Of a DNA stretch of 64,000 bases, positions 21,273-33,100 are shown one piece after another. Both the position numbers and the translations under genes were made by a program. The stretch's first letter is position 1, and each line of letters starts with the position of its first letter. A model generated the notes under the pieces. It was not told the origin of the DNA and searched no databases. It was given only the letters and a program-made list of their open reading frames with translations. The stretch is from Argyresthia goedartella (Eukaryota; Arthropoda; Insecta; Lepidoptera; Argyresthiidae), in contig OX463808.1 of NCBI GenBank assembly GCA_949825045.1, positions 25,977,674 to 26,041,673 on the forward strand. Reading direction: 5' to 3'.

Positions 21273-22668
21273 CATACACTTGTCTCAGTCAACTGCCAAA
21301 TGTTGGCAACTGAAGTAAACGGTGGTTTGGAACCAGTTTTGAAAGGGAACAGGTGGAACGTTGTTCAAGCAGGCAGACAAGAAGGTTTTGTAGAGAATGC
21401 CCTTCTCGTTGTCAAATCAAACACAAAAAGTGGGCTAGTACGACGAGATTAACAATAGTGATTTCAAATAATCACCAAGTAAAAACTTAAAAATACGACT
21501 TCATGTTCAAGCCCTATTTCTTCCCCCCCTGTCGGGAGGCGAATGTCGTCTTTGTACAAGATTATGATAAAACCGACCAATGTCTAAGGCTGAAAGATAG
21601 AAACGGTTGCACACCCATACCACCATCAAGTAGGCACTACGTTTCAGGCAACAAGTGGTTACGGAGATGCGGAACGTCCTATGTTGCCTCTTATATTAAG
21701 CTTAAACCTCGAAATAGTTATAATTGAATTTCAGTCATTCAAAAGTCAGAAGTTTGGAATGTATCGTCTTGCCTGTCAAATTTGGACGCCAACAAATTAT
21801 TTATCGACCACATGATGACAGATCGTTATCGGAAATTACGAGACTACGAAATCTGTCTCCCGATAATCATTAAATAAAGCTCACTTTTCACTATGAGCCT
21901 TATCTAATACCTACATATTATAGCTCACAATGAAAAGTGAGCTAACTACAATACGGCACATATCACATAAGTGCAAAAAATGCAAACAAAGAACGTTAAA
22001 AACTTAAGTAAGTTAGAAACTTTAAAAAAACTAAGCCTTTCATCCTCCGCGGTCGAGACGCGAATATCGTCAAAATACTTACACGAAAACAAGGCTACGA
22101 AGTCTGTCTGTCTGACAGTCAAGTACGCACGTATTACATGGCATTATAAACGAGTATACTTATAGACAGAGTTCATCTAATGACAATGTACTTAACCACC
22201 ACTGATAAGTCCAGCCAATGGTTATCTTGGTGTAGGTGGTTTTAGTTTAAAAGTTAGATTTGTACCTACTGAGTTTTTGATTCCCCATTAAGTTCCCCAT
22301 TCCTTGCTTATGAAAGCATTCAAAAATTTCATTGGTTTTGATACTGATACATAATGTTGAATATTTGGTGGGAATATATTTCGCGCTAACCAGAAAAGGT
22401 TAACTTTAGGTCGAAAAGTATTTAAAAATTAAAAATTAAAAAATTATAACCTTAAAACTAAGAGTAAATTGTCGCGGTTGAACAATTCTAAGTAAAATAA
22501 ATAGTGCAGGCCACCCTGTACTAACTTCCTCGCATGATGCTTTCGGTGTTGTTATCTAAATAATAGTATGTGGATATTCGTGTGTAGGCGTTTAGGAGAC
22601 GTTTGAAGATGTTCTAAGATAAAGATACAGGTTCTAACAGAAAGGGAATTACAAGCCGAAAGATGGTT
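21273..22668. other. Spacer, no supported gene
   Basis: AT-rich DNA with short open frames of no recognised family. The only structure seen is a small hairpin at 21877-21943. Confidence 0.5.
21877..21943. repeat. Short hairpin
   Basis: AGCTCACTTTTCACTATGAG is matched by the inverted AGCTCACAATGAAAAGTGAG about 20 bp later. The fold is about 22 bp with few mismatches. It could be a decayed MITE or a miRNA-like hairpin; nothing else supports either. Confidence 0.4.
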
Positions 22669-22851
22669 CTTAGGGACATCATTCTGAACAACTTTTACTA
22701 TGGAACCGACGTGATCAGAGCAACTTTATTTTTCTTATCTCAGTACATTTCGGGCCTAGCGCTCACCTGAGTTATATGGTGGAGTTAAAAATAAAGTTGC
22801 TCTCATCAAGTCGGCCCCATACTAAAAGTTATTCAGAATGATTTCCCTAAC
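22669..22851. repeat. Foldback element (MITE-like)
   Basis: Left-arm segments GACATCATTCTGAACAACTT and AGAGCAACTTTATTTTT recur inverted on the right as AAAAATAAAGTTGCTCT and TTATTCAGAATGATTTCCC. Arms of about 65 bp with scattered mismatches, about 50 bp apart. Confidence 0.65.
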
Positions 22852-23159
22852 AACCACTCCACCATAGAAAACAACTCCTTTCTACTTTAAGCAAGCCCCG
22901 CACTATGAGCTTGCTCCGCCCGCCGCCGCCGCCTAATGCACCAACGGGATATATGGCGCTGTGTGCATATTGTATGGGAGCTACCATTTTTAGAGTTTTG
23001 CGGTTATAACCGAGTATGCCATGTTATAGATGATATTAAGAGATACTATGACGAGAATTTGAAAAAAAACGTTAGGTAGTCACGTTTTTGAATAAACTCA
23101 ATAAATGTGTTTAATTTGTATTTGTATTTGTGTTTAACCTTACATAATCAAGTTATCCT

Positions 23160-23320
23160 AAAAATGTTCCTAGATATTTACAAAATAACCCCCAATACAA
23201 AATTTCATCCAATTCGGTTCAGTGGTTTAGGCTCTAGAGCTGACAAGGGAAAACAGCCATCGATACATACATACATACACACGCACACCCACACATACAT
23301 ACACATATTTTTTTCACTTT
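23160..23320 (+). repeat. RTE-like LINE 3' end remnant
   Basis: AAATTTCATCCAATTCGGTT followed by CAGTGGTTTAGG and a CATA-type microsatellite matches the conserved 3' tail style of RTE-type LINEs in Lepidoptera. No reverse transcriptase remains. Confidence 0.45.
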
Positions 23321-23844
23321 TTCAGACTAAGTTAACGATGAGAGCCTATCCCCATCAAAATCTCAACCTCGATTTTTTTTACGATTACAATACTTCCTTA
23401 ATTTTACTTCGTTCAACTACAAAGTAAAAAAAAAATGTACCACGGAGTTAGCGAATATTATTACAACTCTACCATAGTACAAAACAAACTCTATCGCCTG
23501 TTTTTTTCTTTATAGGGAAAATTATTGTGGATTTTCTAACGGGATTATCTTGGAAATTACGAATAATTGAAACATGTCAATTCTTATTACTCTTACGCCT
23601 TGTTTCTTCGAAACCAGTCGTTTGGGGCTGCAAGGGGAATATTAAAATGGGGGTGTTGTTTATTGTTTCAGGTCCGCGAATTTCCTATAAAAAGGCAAAC
23701 AGGGATTTGCTAAATTTAGTCTTTGTCCAGAGGTCGATGTTGAAGGGTAAGTTTAGATCACGAATACTACTTATACTTGAATTTTCCTACTGTAAAATAT
23801 TATTTGTTACATTGTCCCAGTTTCATCCGCTACATTAAGTTCCT

Positions 23845-25040
23845 TTTCGCACCTCCTGCTCGAAAATGACACTTTATATGTCAAGCAAACCTTACATAAA
23901 GCAAGTCATTATAGCTCTAGGCTTCAGCGGTAACATAAAGTTTTACTGAATTTCATTATATCACAACCTAGATCACTCCAGGGTTAATTAGTAGATTATG
24001 CACCGAGGGAATAAAGCACTGTTTTATGTCACGGGCGCGATATGGACTTCAGATTCCCCCGAGGGAAGCGAGGGTTTTATGAGTAAATTCCCGAGCAAAG
24101 CGAGAAATTAAGACTGAATCCTGAGTGGAGTGAGGTATTCAAGCGTGCCCAAGACAAAACAGCTTTATCCCCGAGAAGTAGACTAAACTCCTCGCACCTC
24201 CTGCAAGAAAATATAAAAACGCTAGTCTACTAAAAACAGCATTTTATTAAAATAATAAATGTGAAAATGTATGTTTCATACATTATTAGTTCAGTTGCAA
24301 CGTCTTGCAACAATCGCGGGTAGTATTTAAAATTTGTTCCATTCAGCTCGCCGTGGCCAGCTTGAATTTGCTGTGAGCGCCGTGCGTATTTCACGAAATT
24401 AGATTTTAAGTCCATATCAATAAGAACTACGAGAAGTGAAAGTTCTTTAAACCCTGGAGTGATCTAGGTTGTAATATAATGAAATTCAGTACGACTCTAT
24501 GTCAACGCTAAAGCCTGAGCTATAATGACTTGCTTTAAGTAAGGTTTGCATGATATATAATGTGTAATTTTCGAGCAGGTGATCGAAATCTATTTTCGTG
24601 AAAAACGCACGGCGCTCACCGCCCAGCTCCTCCAGCCAGGCCACGGCGAGCTGAATGAAACATATTTTGAATAAAACAAAACCCGCCATTGTTGCACGAC
24701 GTCGCAACTGGCCTAGTGTATCGAGCATAAATTGTCACATTTATTTACTTTAACAAAATGCCGTTTTTAGTAGCCTTGCTTTTTATATTTTCTCGCAGGA
24801 GGTGCGAAAAGTAGAGTATACGCATCGGGGATAAAGCTGTTTTGTCTTGGGCATGCTTGAATCACTCATTGCACTCAGGACTCAGTCTTAATTCCCTCAT
24901 TTCGTTCGAAAATTAACTCATAACACCTTCGCTTCACTTGGGACTCAAATCAGGAGTCCTTCGTTACGTTAAGGATTCAATGTCGCGCCCGTGACATAAA
25001 ACAATGATTTATCCCCTTGGTGCAAACTCTACTATTACGT
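23845..25040. repeat. Interleaved inverted-repeat complex
   Basis: Three inverted pairs are arranged A-B-C-A'-C'-B'. A (about 23845-23985) pairs with A' (about 24448-24585; AACCCTGGAGTGATCTAGGT). C (about 24240-24415) pairs with C' (about 24590-24775; CATTCAGCTCGCCGTGGCC). B (about 23990-24235) pairs with B' (about 24780-25040; GACATAAAACA and CTCGCACCTCCTGC blocks). B-C against C'-B' forms one long foldback, and A' sits in its loop while its partner A lies outside. It resembles two nested foldback transposons. Open frames inside are not recognised. Confidence 0.65.
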
Positions 25041-25244
25041 CTTTGATGTTTCTAGTTTTTTGGAAAAAGTTCCCATGAAATCAGCCCGCTCAATTCTACA
25101 GATATTCCTTAGACAAAGAATCTTATAATTATACCGAGGGAATCAGTGACATCGCAACCTCTTTGGTCAAATAACTAAGGAAGTAAAATCGTTATAATCA
25201 CTTTCAGGTTTTCAGGCTTGGAAGTCTGCGCGAACAGCCTAACA

Positions 25245-25481
25245 ATGCGGGTGCCCACCATCATAGTATTATCTCTAACAGCTACGCTAGCGTTTCTCTT
25301 GAGGAGTTGCGAGGGCGGCAGCTTGCGCCATCTGTCTATCCCTGACGATGAGGAGGACATCCGTCCGGCACGCTCGCGGCACTACCGAGACTACGGGATC
25401 ATTCATAACAGAGCCCTTCGTGATGAGCCCGATCTATTCGATGATTACGGCCATCTCAGGTTCGGCCGGTCTGAAGAATGA
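25245..25481 (+). CDS. Sulfakinin neuropeptide precursor
   Basis: A 78-residue secreted precursor. Residues 1-23 are a signal peptide (MRVPTIIVLSLTATLAFLL). The product is at residues 60-73, DEPDLFDDYGHLRF, preceded by the furin-like site RALR and followed by Gly-Arg for C-terminal amidation. The DYGH-x-RF-amide core with acidic residues before a sulfatable Tyr is the sulfakinin signature (insect cholecystokinin/gastrin-like hormones acting on feeding, gut muscle and digestive enzymes through a G-protein-coupled receptor). The usual His-Met-Arg-Phe is His-Leu-Arg-Phe here. An upstream stretch (YRDYGIIHNR, residues 47-56) may be a decayed second copy. The ATG at 25245 is chosen over the upstream TTG because it begins the hydrophobic signal and lies just after an acceptor CACTTTCAG at 25207, so a 5' untranslated exon lies upstream. 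AATAAA at 26024 is a possible poly(A) signal. Confidence 0.88.
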   Translation: MRVPTIIVLSLTATLAFLLRSCEGGSLRHLSIPDDEEDIRPARSRHYRDYGIIHNRALRDEPDLFDDYGHLRFGRSEE

Positions 25482-25753
25482 CGCACGCAGCATGCCAGAA
25501 AACGGCGTGTCTCGGCTCGCACACATTGACACTTGATACTTGAATACTAACGATGGATGGCTATGGAATTGGCTCTAGTTGTACAATGACTTTATCCTTT
25601 TTGTATAGATACTCGGTAAATTAACAAATACTTAAGGCTGGTAAAGTATTTGTCTTACATATCTTGAAACTATTTTATGATGTAGGTAAATACCTAAATA
25701 GGATTTAGCTTGTAGCAAAAATATGATTAGTACATGTTATGTACTTACAAATA

Positions 25754-25906
25754 CAGTGCTTTTGGTTTAAGCTGAAAAATGTGTTTGTGAGTGACACATG
25801 TCTACGATACGTGCGAGAGAACAGCTCCGCGCTTCAAGATCTCGCCTACACGTGCCACCCACACAAACTCATTTTTCAGCTTCGACTAAAAACACTATAC
25901 GATGCT
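25754..25906. repeat. Long imperfect hairpin downstream of sulfakinin
   Basis: AGTGCTTTTGGTTTAAGCTG and AAAAATGTGTTTGTG on the left are mirrored by CACAAACTCATTTTTCAGCT and CGACTAAAAACACT on the right. Arms of about 38 bp, loop of about 75 bp. If the sulfakinin transcript ends at the AATAAA of 26024, it would lie in the 3' untranslated region. Confidence 0.55.
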
Positions 25907-25909
25907 GCT

Positions 25910-27110
25910 ATGGTGCTAAATACTACATAAACCCTTGTGCTTGAGGTTACTATCTCCTCTCTGTCCTCCCTCATCACTAATTAAACACATTGATTAATAT
26001 TTCTAATGAATGTAATAATAACCAATAAATACATTTTACAACAGTTATTTGTTACAATAAATTGTGTTACATACCTAGATATTTTTATGTACCTATTTAA
26101 GTAGCATGAACTGGAATTCACTGGGTTATTTTAAGGCAGCTCGAGGTACTTATGTTATTTTGCTTAATAAAGAATTTTGTCAGAGTCATTGTATTGATAC
26201 ATGCATATTCACTTTAACGTCACGTCCATTTTCATCAGCATCATAAGACATTAAGATTATAGGTACTTAACTTAGACGTAAGCACCAAAATCAAAGTACA
26301 TATATGTAGGTAGTAGGTATGTAAAGCCAATTTTCTATTATTGCATAATATGACAAAACATACATATTATTTTTAATTTGTAAATAGATGCCTTATTAAT
26401 TTCCGATACATAACTTAAGGTATTTCGTTGTATTCGCCAGCTCCGCGGCTATTTATATTATTTCATTAGATCTTCAAACAAAACTTCCCTGTGTACTATA
26501 TACACTTCTATTGTACTTTCAATGTTACTGTTTGTACTATGTAATAGCATGTACTTAATTGGTTTAGTTGTTTAAATTAGGTACTGACTAAACTTTCTAA
26601 TGCTCTATGACAAAATGAAGCTTATTAATATATTATAGGCACGCATGATATCACTACTAACTATGTATTAAATTATCATGAGACTAGTTAGTTCCTTCCC
26701 TATGCTAAAGTATTAATGTAAATATAATTTTATCATAGTAGATGGCTATCTACTTGGTTAATGTTATTGTACTTGGTGAAAATAAAGCTTAATGGAAAGA
26801 AAATCATTGTAAAATCAATACATTTACACAATAGACGAAATGTTAATTTTTACCAAGGTCCATTTCAATAGTCGTAGAATTCAATCCTCAAAAAGTTAAT
26901 ACATATGAAAACTCTACCATAATAGCTGTTCATCGACTGCACTGGAAGTAGTATCTTCTCAGGTGAGTACATACATCATGCTCATCATCTAGCTATTCTA
27001 AAGTTTAAAACATTTTGGACAATACTTCGTATTTAACTGAGTTAAACAAACATTATTCACAATGTTTTATCAAGTACGTTTTTCTTTTCTGTTAGTGTCT
27101 GCTCGTCTCT
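25910..27110. other. Spacer between sulfakinin and tensin 3' ends
   Basis: AT-rich convergent intergenic DNA. It holds several AATAAA motifs on the plus strand and the tensin 3' untranslated region on the minus strand. No coding features are seen. Confidence 0.5.
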
Positions 27111-27149
27111 TCAGATGATGTCCTGTTTTTGTTGGTTTCCAAGTAAAGC
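27111..27149 (-). CDS. by: Tensin, terminal exon
   Basis: A long T-run and CAG precede 27149. Twelve codons ([12 protein letters not shown]) and TGA complete the PTB domain in phase 0, at the position where tensins end a few residues after the NFV-K motif. No consensus AATAAA is evident in the next 250 bp. Confidence 0.8.
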   Translation of the reverse strand, partial: ALLGNQQKQDII

Positions 27150-30100
27150 CTGAAAAAAAAAACAACTATGAGAACGATAGTACAGATATTGGGTTGGAGA
27201 GTAAGTAAGGTAGATGGAAAGACCTTCTTTACTCCGACGTCTGAAAGTTGTACTAAGCTGACCCCTTATCAATGTGATTACGATGATTATCCGACCGATT
27301 TCGGTCGCGGGGCGACAGGTTCACGTTCTTTATACTCTTCGCTCGCGGGCTTGCATATGTGGCTTATGTACCCAATCATCTCTGTGAAGAGACCCTCGCA
27401 CATTGGACGCAAGGGTGTTGTTTTATACTCTTCGCTCGCGGGCTTGCATATGTGGCTTATGTACCCAATCATCTCTGTGAAGGGACCCTCGCACATTGGA
27501 CGCAAGGGTGTTGTTTTATACTCTTCGCTCGCGGGCTTGCATATGTGGCTTATGTACCCAATCATCTCTGTGAAGGGACCCTCGCACATTGGACGCAAGG
27601 GTGTTGTTTTATACTCTTCGCTCGCGGGCTTGCATATGTGGCTTATGTACCCAATCATCTCTGTGAAGGGACCCTCGCACATTGGACGCAAGGGTGTTGT
27701 TTTTCCTTCGTTTAAGTTGTTGCTTTTGTTGCACTTTTCGAGTGCATGTAAATGGATACGGCTATATGGATTTTAATAAATGAGGTGTCGTGGATTCCTC
27801 CCAGGTGGGGGAGTCACATAGGCTATACTAGTGGCTCTGTGAGCTTTAGACCTCGAGAGCGACACGGGAAATTAGTGTTTTTTTTTTCATTATTTTCCAA
27901 CCCCTCACACCCGCCAACCCTTTGAAGTTTATCAGATGAACAAGTGGAGATATTATAAAAACCAATAAAACAAATAACCCGACGGCATTTTCTTTCAATA
28001 CCACATACAAACTTATAAATGCACTTGGTTACATAAATGGAATATAAAAGTAGCCGCACAAATAACTTTGTTAACTACTTTTCTGCGATCTAAAATTTAA
28101 CCTATTGACTTTTGACTAAAAATCATAAAGCCTACGTCACTCTCACGGTTTCCACAAATCCAACGACACCTCATTTGGTAAATATTGTCAAGCCGTTTGA
28201 GCCAAATTTCCTAAAACTGAATCAACTACAAAGTTAATTGGTGCGGCTACTTTCATACTCCATAAATGTATTCATAAGTAAATCATCCAGGTGCATTCAT
28301 AAGTTTGTAAGTGGGATTAAAATATTTGTTTTTAATAATGATTCCGCTCATCTAGACTCATACCTTGTTGACGAAGTTGACGATGGCGGTGGCTGGCTGC
28401 TCGGGCTCCAGCTCGGCGAACACGTGGCACTGGTTGTCGCCGCCGGTGCTGGCGCGAGCCACGAACGCGAAGATGCGTCTGCAAACAGAGGAGACTTTAG
28501 TTCGTGCCCCAATATAGTCAAACAAACAAATGCTTTGGTTAATCCTTTTGAAGTTATAAATAAATATTTATAATATTTATAAATAAATATAACAACCTAT
28601 TGTTCTTTGACACTTTTATTTTCATCTAATAGATTATAAAGTTTAAAAATATTTACTGCAAATCAACCTATTTGCAATTATGTAGCATTTATTCGTCTTA
28701 TTAATAAACATAGACTAGCACAGTAGTAACTTTACTCCAAGTATTAGGCCAGTATTAAGGAAATTCATTATTAATAAACGTGGTGTGAGTAGTAGTGACA
28801 TTGAGTAGCACTAATCCGACTCTACTCTCGGACCAACAGTTACACCTAGTTTAGCGATGGAGTAAGGACAAACTAGTGTGATCTATGGCGTAATTTGACA
28901 TTTGTAACTTTCTTTTATAACGGCCATTTTGAATGTTTCTATTATTGTTGTTTTGTTCTCTGGTTTTGCTTCGGAGTTTCATTCATAGTTTGTGTAATTT
29001 TGGTTTAGAAAAGGTTTTGGTTGTACTAATTAATCTAATTCCTAGTTTTTTGTAAATAATATTTCAAGATCGTACCGGGTTTCATAGTTTGTGGTGATAA
29101 TTGAAAGAGACTATTACTTGGATGATTTGAGGTTACTGCAAGAATTTTAAAACGACCCTTCACTAGGAAGGGGAGTAACATTTTACAAAATCCATTACAA
29201 TCCATTAGAAGAAATCGAAGAAGCGGAAATAAGTACAATTGCAGGTTTTCCCGATTTACTGCCATGTTTATAATCAACATGATTAAAATTTATTTATCTG
29301 GATTTGCTAGAGGTGGTCGCATCCCTCCCCATATTAAGTTTTGAGTGCAATAAGAATATGGGCCCGCGGAGAGGTAGGTCATAGAATGCCTATCGAAGTA
29401 CATATTCATAGTTAATTGCGAATTTTAATGTGATTTCAACAGATTCAAGATGATGCTGGTGATACAAGCGCAATGAGTCGAGACTTCAATGTCGCTCGTA
29501 TGCAAGCAAGTTGCTTTAGCAATAGTACCACATATCGCTCAGTGGATTAAAATGCCACAAACTTATGTCCATTGGCAGAACAGTGTGATTGGTGGTTTTT
29601 AAGTTAATATATAATGTACATTTAATCTTGTGTTTTTAGCAATAAAGATATATATAAAATAAACTTTCATTTATTATGAATTATTTAATTAGTAACTTCT
29701 GTACTAATGTAGTGACGACCCGAATGGCCGAATCGGCAGTGACCCTGCCTTCGAAGCCAAGGGTCTCGGGTTCGAGTCCCGGTGGGGGCAAATATTTGTT
29801 TGATGAGAACGGATGTTTGTACAAAAGTCATGGTTATTTATCTATCTAAGTAAGTATAAAATTTATCTGTATAAGTATGTGTATCGTTGTCAAGCACCCA
29901 AGATACAGGGCATCTTAGTTTGGGTCTACATCAATGTGTTTAAATAGTGTCCAAGGTATTATATTATTGTTATAACTATCTAAAAAACGGATGTATTTTT
30001 TTTTTGGGTCTTACGGCCCTGGAATTAGTCATTTTAGACCATTTTTTACTTTTAAATAATTAGGGTTGCCTTAGATCACCTGCTAATCTAAGCGTAAGGC

Positions 30101-33100
30101 ATGCTTTGTTATTCCAAGATTACTCAATGTTTATTAATAACAATTTTACACCAGACTTACTCCGAGTTTAACCTGAGAGTCTAGTCTGAGAGTAAGGAAG
30201 GATTAACAACAGAATAGAGTGTTTTTATTAATAAGACGGTAATTTATATTCTAAGATGAGTCCCCTAGCGCCATCTAGAAGTATTTTGACTGAAGCCATG
30301 GCGTTTAAATTACAATCATTACTCCCAGCGCCATCTCTGGATTACGAAAGGTTACTAAATCTAATCTGTATGGAATGAGCACCCTATGGTAGCGTAGAAG
30401 AACCAACTGAACAGATACACTAGATGAGCCACCCACGAGTGCGAAGTGAAACTGAATCGCACTCACTTCTCAGAAACAACTCCCTTGTCAGCGTGCTTGT
30501 ATCGTCTCTCGTCCGGGTCTAGGCCGGCGTACGAGACTCCGGGGGCGGGGTAGTGGCGGCGGAAGAACAGCTTCCTCACTGAGTCGGTTAACGTGATGCC
30601 GCCGCCAAATACTTTGAAGTGGACCGTGTGCGCCGGCGCCTGTGGGATAAAATACGTTCAATATTTTCCAAAACGTATCTATTTAAGTAATCTGAATTAT
30701 TCGTTTGGATATATTTTTTTTTAATATTGTTCAAAGCAAAACTCCTCGTGACGTCAGTTGATCAAATTTTTTGAACGGCTGGATGTTTCTGAACGAAAAA
30801 ATCAAAGTCATCACTCACATGTCGTCAACAAAAACCCTTCAGAGCTCAATTTTTGAATCACTCGCGTCGTGGCGAGCGCTCGCCAAGCGCAACGATTGGT
30901 TCATATCACTCGATTTAACTAGTCTCTACCAATCGTGTCGCTTGGCGGGCACTCGATTCCGAAGCGAGTGATTCAAAAATAGAGCTACAGAAAATTGATC
31001 AAAAGACGATCAACTCTTCACTATAAAATGATGGACGAATTACATTGTTTTACAGTTTTTATGAATATTTAACACAGGTCCCAAATAATATCAATTGTAA
31101 AACTATAAAAAACTCAGAATGAATATTGCCGAAATGTTAAAGGTGGCTTATTTCACTCCCTTTTCTTCTCGTTATTCATTGTTTATTTATTCTGATCCCT
31201 GAGTGGACCTTGAACCCACTTATTACACTAGGAATGATTGCTTTCTTTCACTAAGACTTTATTATAATCTGTTCTGACTGACAACTGAGTTATTGACAGA
31301 CGGGGAAACTATTGACATTTAACCGTTTTACAGGACAGCAACCTTAACGGCGAAGGAAACTTGGGCAAAATACAAATAATCCAGCATTATTTTTTGATGA
31401 GAATAACGCCATTTATAGTTAGGTATATATTTTTGGCGGTTTCCTTTGCGTTTTTAAAATGTCACTCTCCGTAAATATAACATTCCTAAGACTTCAACGA
31501 AGAGTTTACAAAAAAGTTCATCTAAATCGGTCCAGCCGCTCGCGAGTTACGTGAAGACTCCGTGTTACCTTCTTCTGCAGCACATTGGCCACCGCCCGCT
31601 TGACTGCCGCGGGGCCGGTGAGCGCCTCCGTGTTCTCCGAGCCGAGCAACAGCACGTGACACGCCGCGCCCGTGGCGAGCAGAGCACGCGCCGCGGCATT
31701 CGTGTTGCCGCCGGCCCACGGGTCTCTGCCAGGGTGACATTACGATTAGTCATGCCAAGAGGAAATCAGAATGTACAGGACAATGAGGTGACAGCCTGGC
31801 CCCGGTGTCTGGAGCTTCAAAGATATCAGGATGGTACGAGTACAGCCGAATCAATCAAAGAATAGTCTGAGATAGATAACGAAAGCAAAGATGTGTACGG
31901 GACCGGTCGCTCGTCGGCCGATCGTCAGCAGTTACTTCGATTAGAGGACTTGACCCTCAAGCCCTCTAGCGTCGACTATTTTTAGGATAATCATTTGTTA
32001 ATACACCAATGACTTAAACTCGCGCGCAGAATCTTCAGCGATTAGTAAATGATCAAGCATTTTTACCTGTCAGGCAGCCTGAGCGGCGCCGGCAGCGCCA
32101 GCGGCGTCACCGTATGCTGGTACACCAGCGCGGAGAGCGAGCTGAACACGGGCTCGTCGGGGCAGCCGCGCAGGCGCACTCCGCGTGGCGCCGGCTCCAC
32201 TAAGAAGTGCCGCACGCCGGCGCCGCCCGCCGCGCGGACTGCCAGCCCGAACGCGCCGGGGAACGAGTTTGAGTCACGGACGATGAACGAGCCTTCTGGG
32301 AGGGATTGGAGTGCGGCGATGGCTGTAAACATAAATTAACATGACATTGTAAATCATTTGTCCAGATGAAAGGGCCTAATGATGATGATGTTATAGCATC
32401 TCGCATAGTCCTGTAAGGTAGGTTGTATATTGTATACGGGCCTCTTTAGAGTGGGTGTCACTTTGGCACCGTTACTTGTTTGCAGTTTTAAAAAATAAAG
32501 AGGATTGGATTTCAGCGCTATACGATTATAATTGCCTACCTAATCTGTAGGGCTAGCAAGTTTAATTATAAAAGACTTTGGTAAAAACTGATTGGTTTTT
32601 ATTTGTTTTAGTTTCGTTTATACTTTGTATAAAAGGGATCCACAACTGGCTCGATAGCCATTAATCTAATCCTCACTATAATTTAGCTCAGTCACTGGCC
32701 GAAGCCTACGGTGAAGTGTGTCACATTGACTTCCACATCCAATCCTGTTTCTTTTTTAAAACTACAAACAAGTAACGGAGCCAAAGTGACACCCACTCTA
32801 AAGAGGCCCGTATACAATATACAACCTACCTTACAGTCCCATGAGGGTTTTATTACATGGCAGCTACATACACTCGTTGCATTTTGCAGAGTTGGGTTTG
32901 TACCTGGTGGCTGTTGTCCGAGAGATTGAGCGCTGCTTCTAGGAGGCTAGCTAAGTGGTGCTACATACGAGTATACGTGGGACACTCACCGTCGTCCCTG
33001 GAGATGTTGGGCTTGTACCACAGGTGGCTGGTGTCTCTCACGAAGCGCACCTGCTCGGGCTCTACATGCTGCGGCTCCGCGTTACCGAGGCTGGAGCGCC

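Noticed and set aside
24486..24728. 80-codon minus-strand ORF (MLDTLGQLRRRATMAGF)
   Set aside because: It lies wholly within the inverted-repeat complex, and its sequence is present inverted nearby. It is not recognised as a gene.
25739..25930. 63-codon ORF downstream of sulfakinin
   Set aside because: It spans the hairpin arms and loop; no protein signal.
27331..27702. Possible CRISPR-like array
   Set aside because: The copies are contiguous with no unique spacers, and this is an animal genome.
27168..27776. 202-codon plus and 134-codon minus ORFs with 31-residue repeats
   Set aside because: They are translations of the 93-bp tandem array, which lies in a tensin intron. Frames stay open only because 93 is divisible by three.
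29712..29785. tRNA gene
   Set aside because: Box A and box B are present, but the head continues into a SINE body shared with two other copies. It is not a functional tRNA gene.
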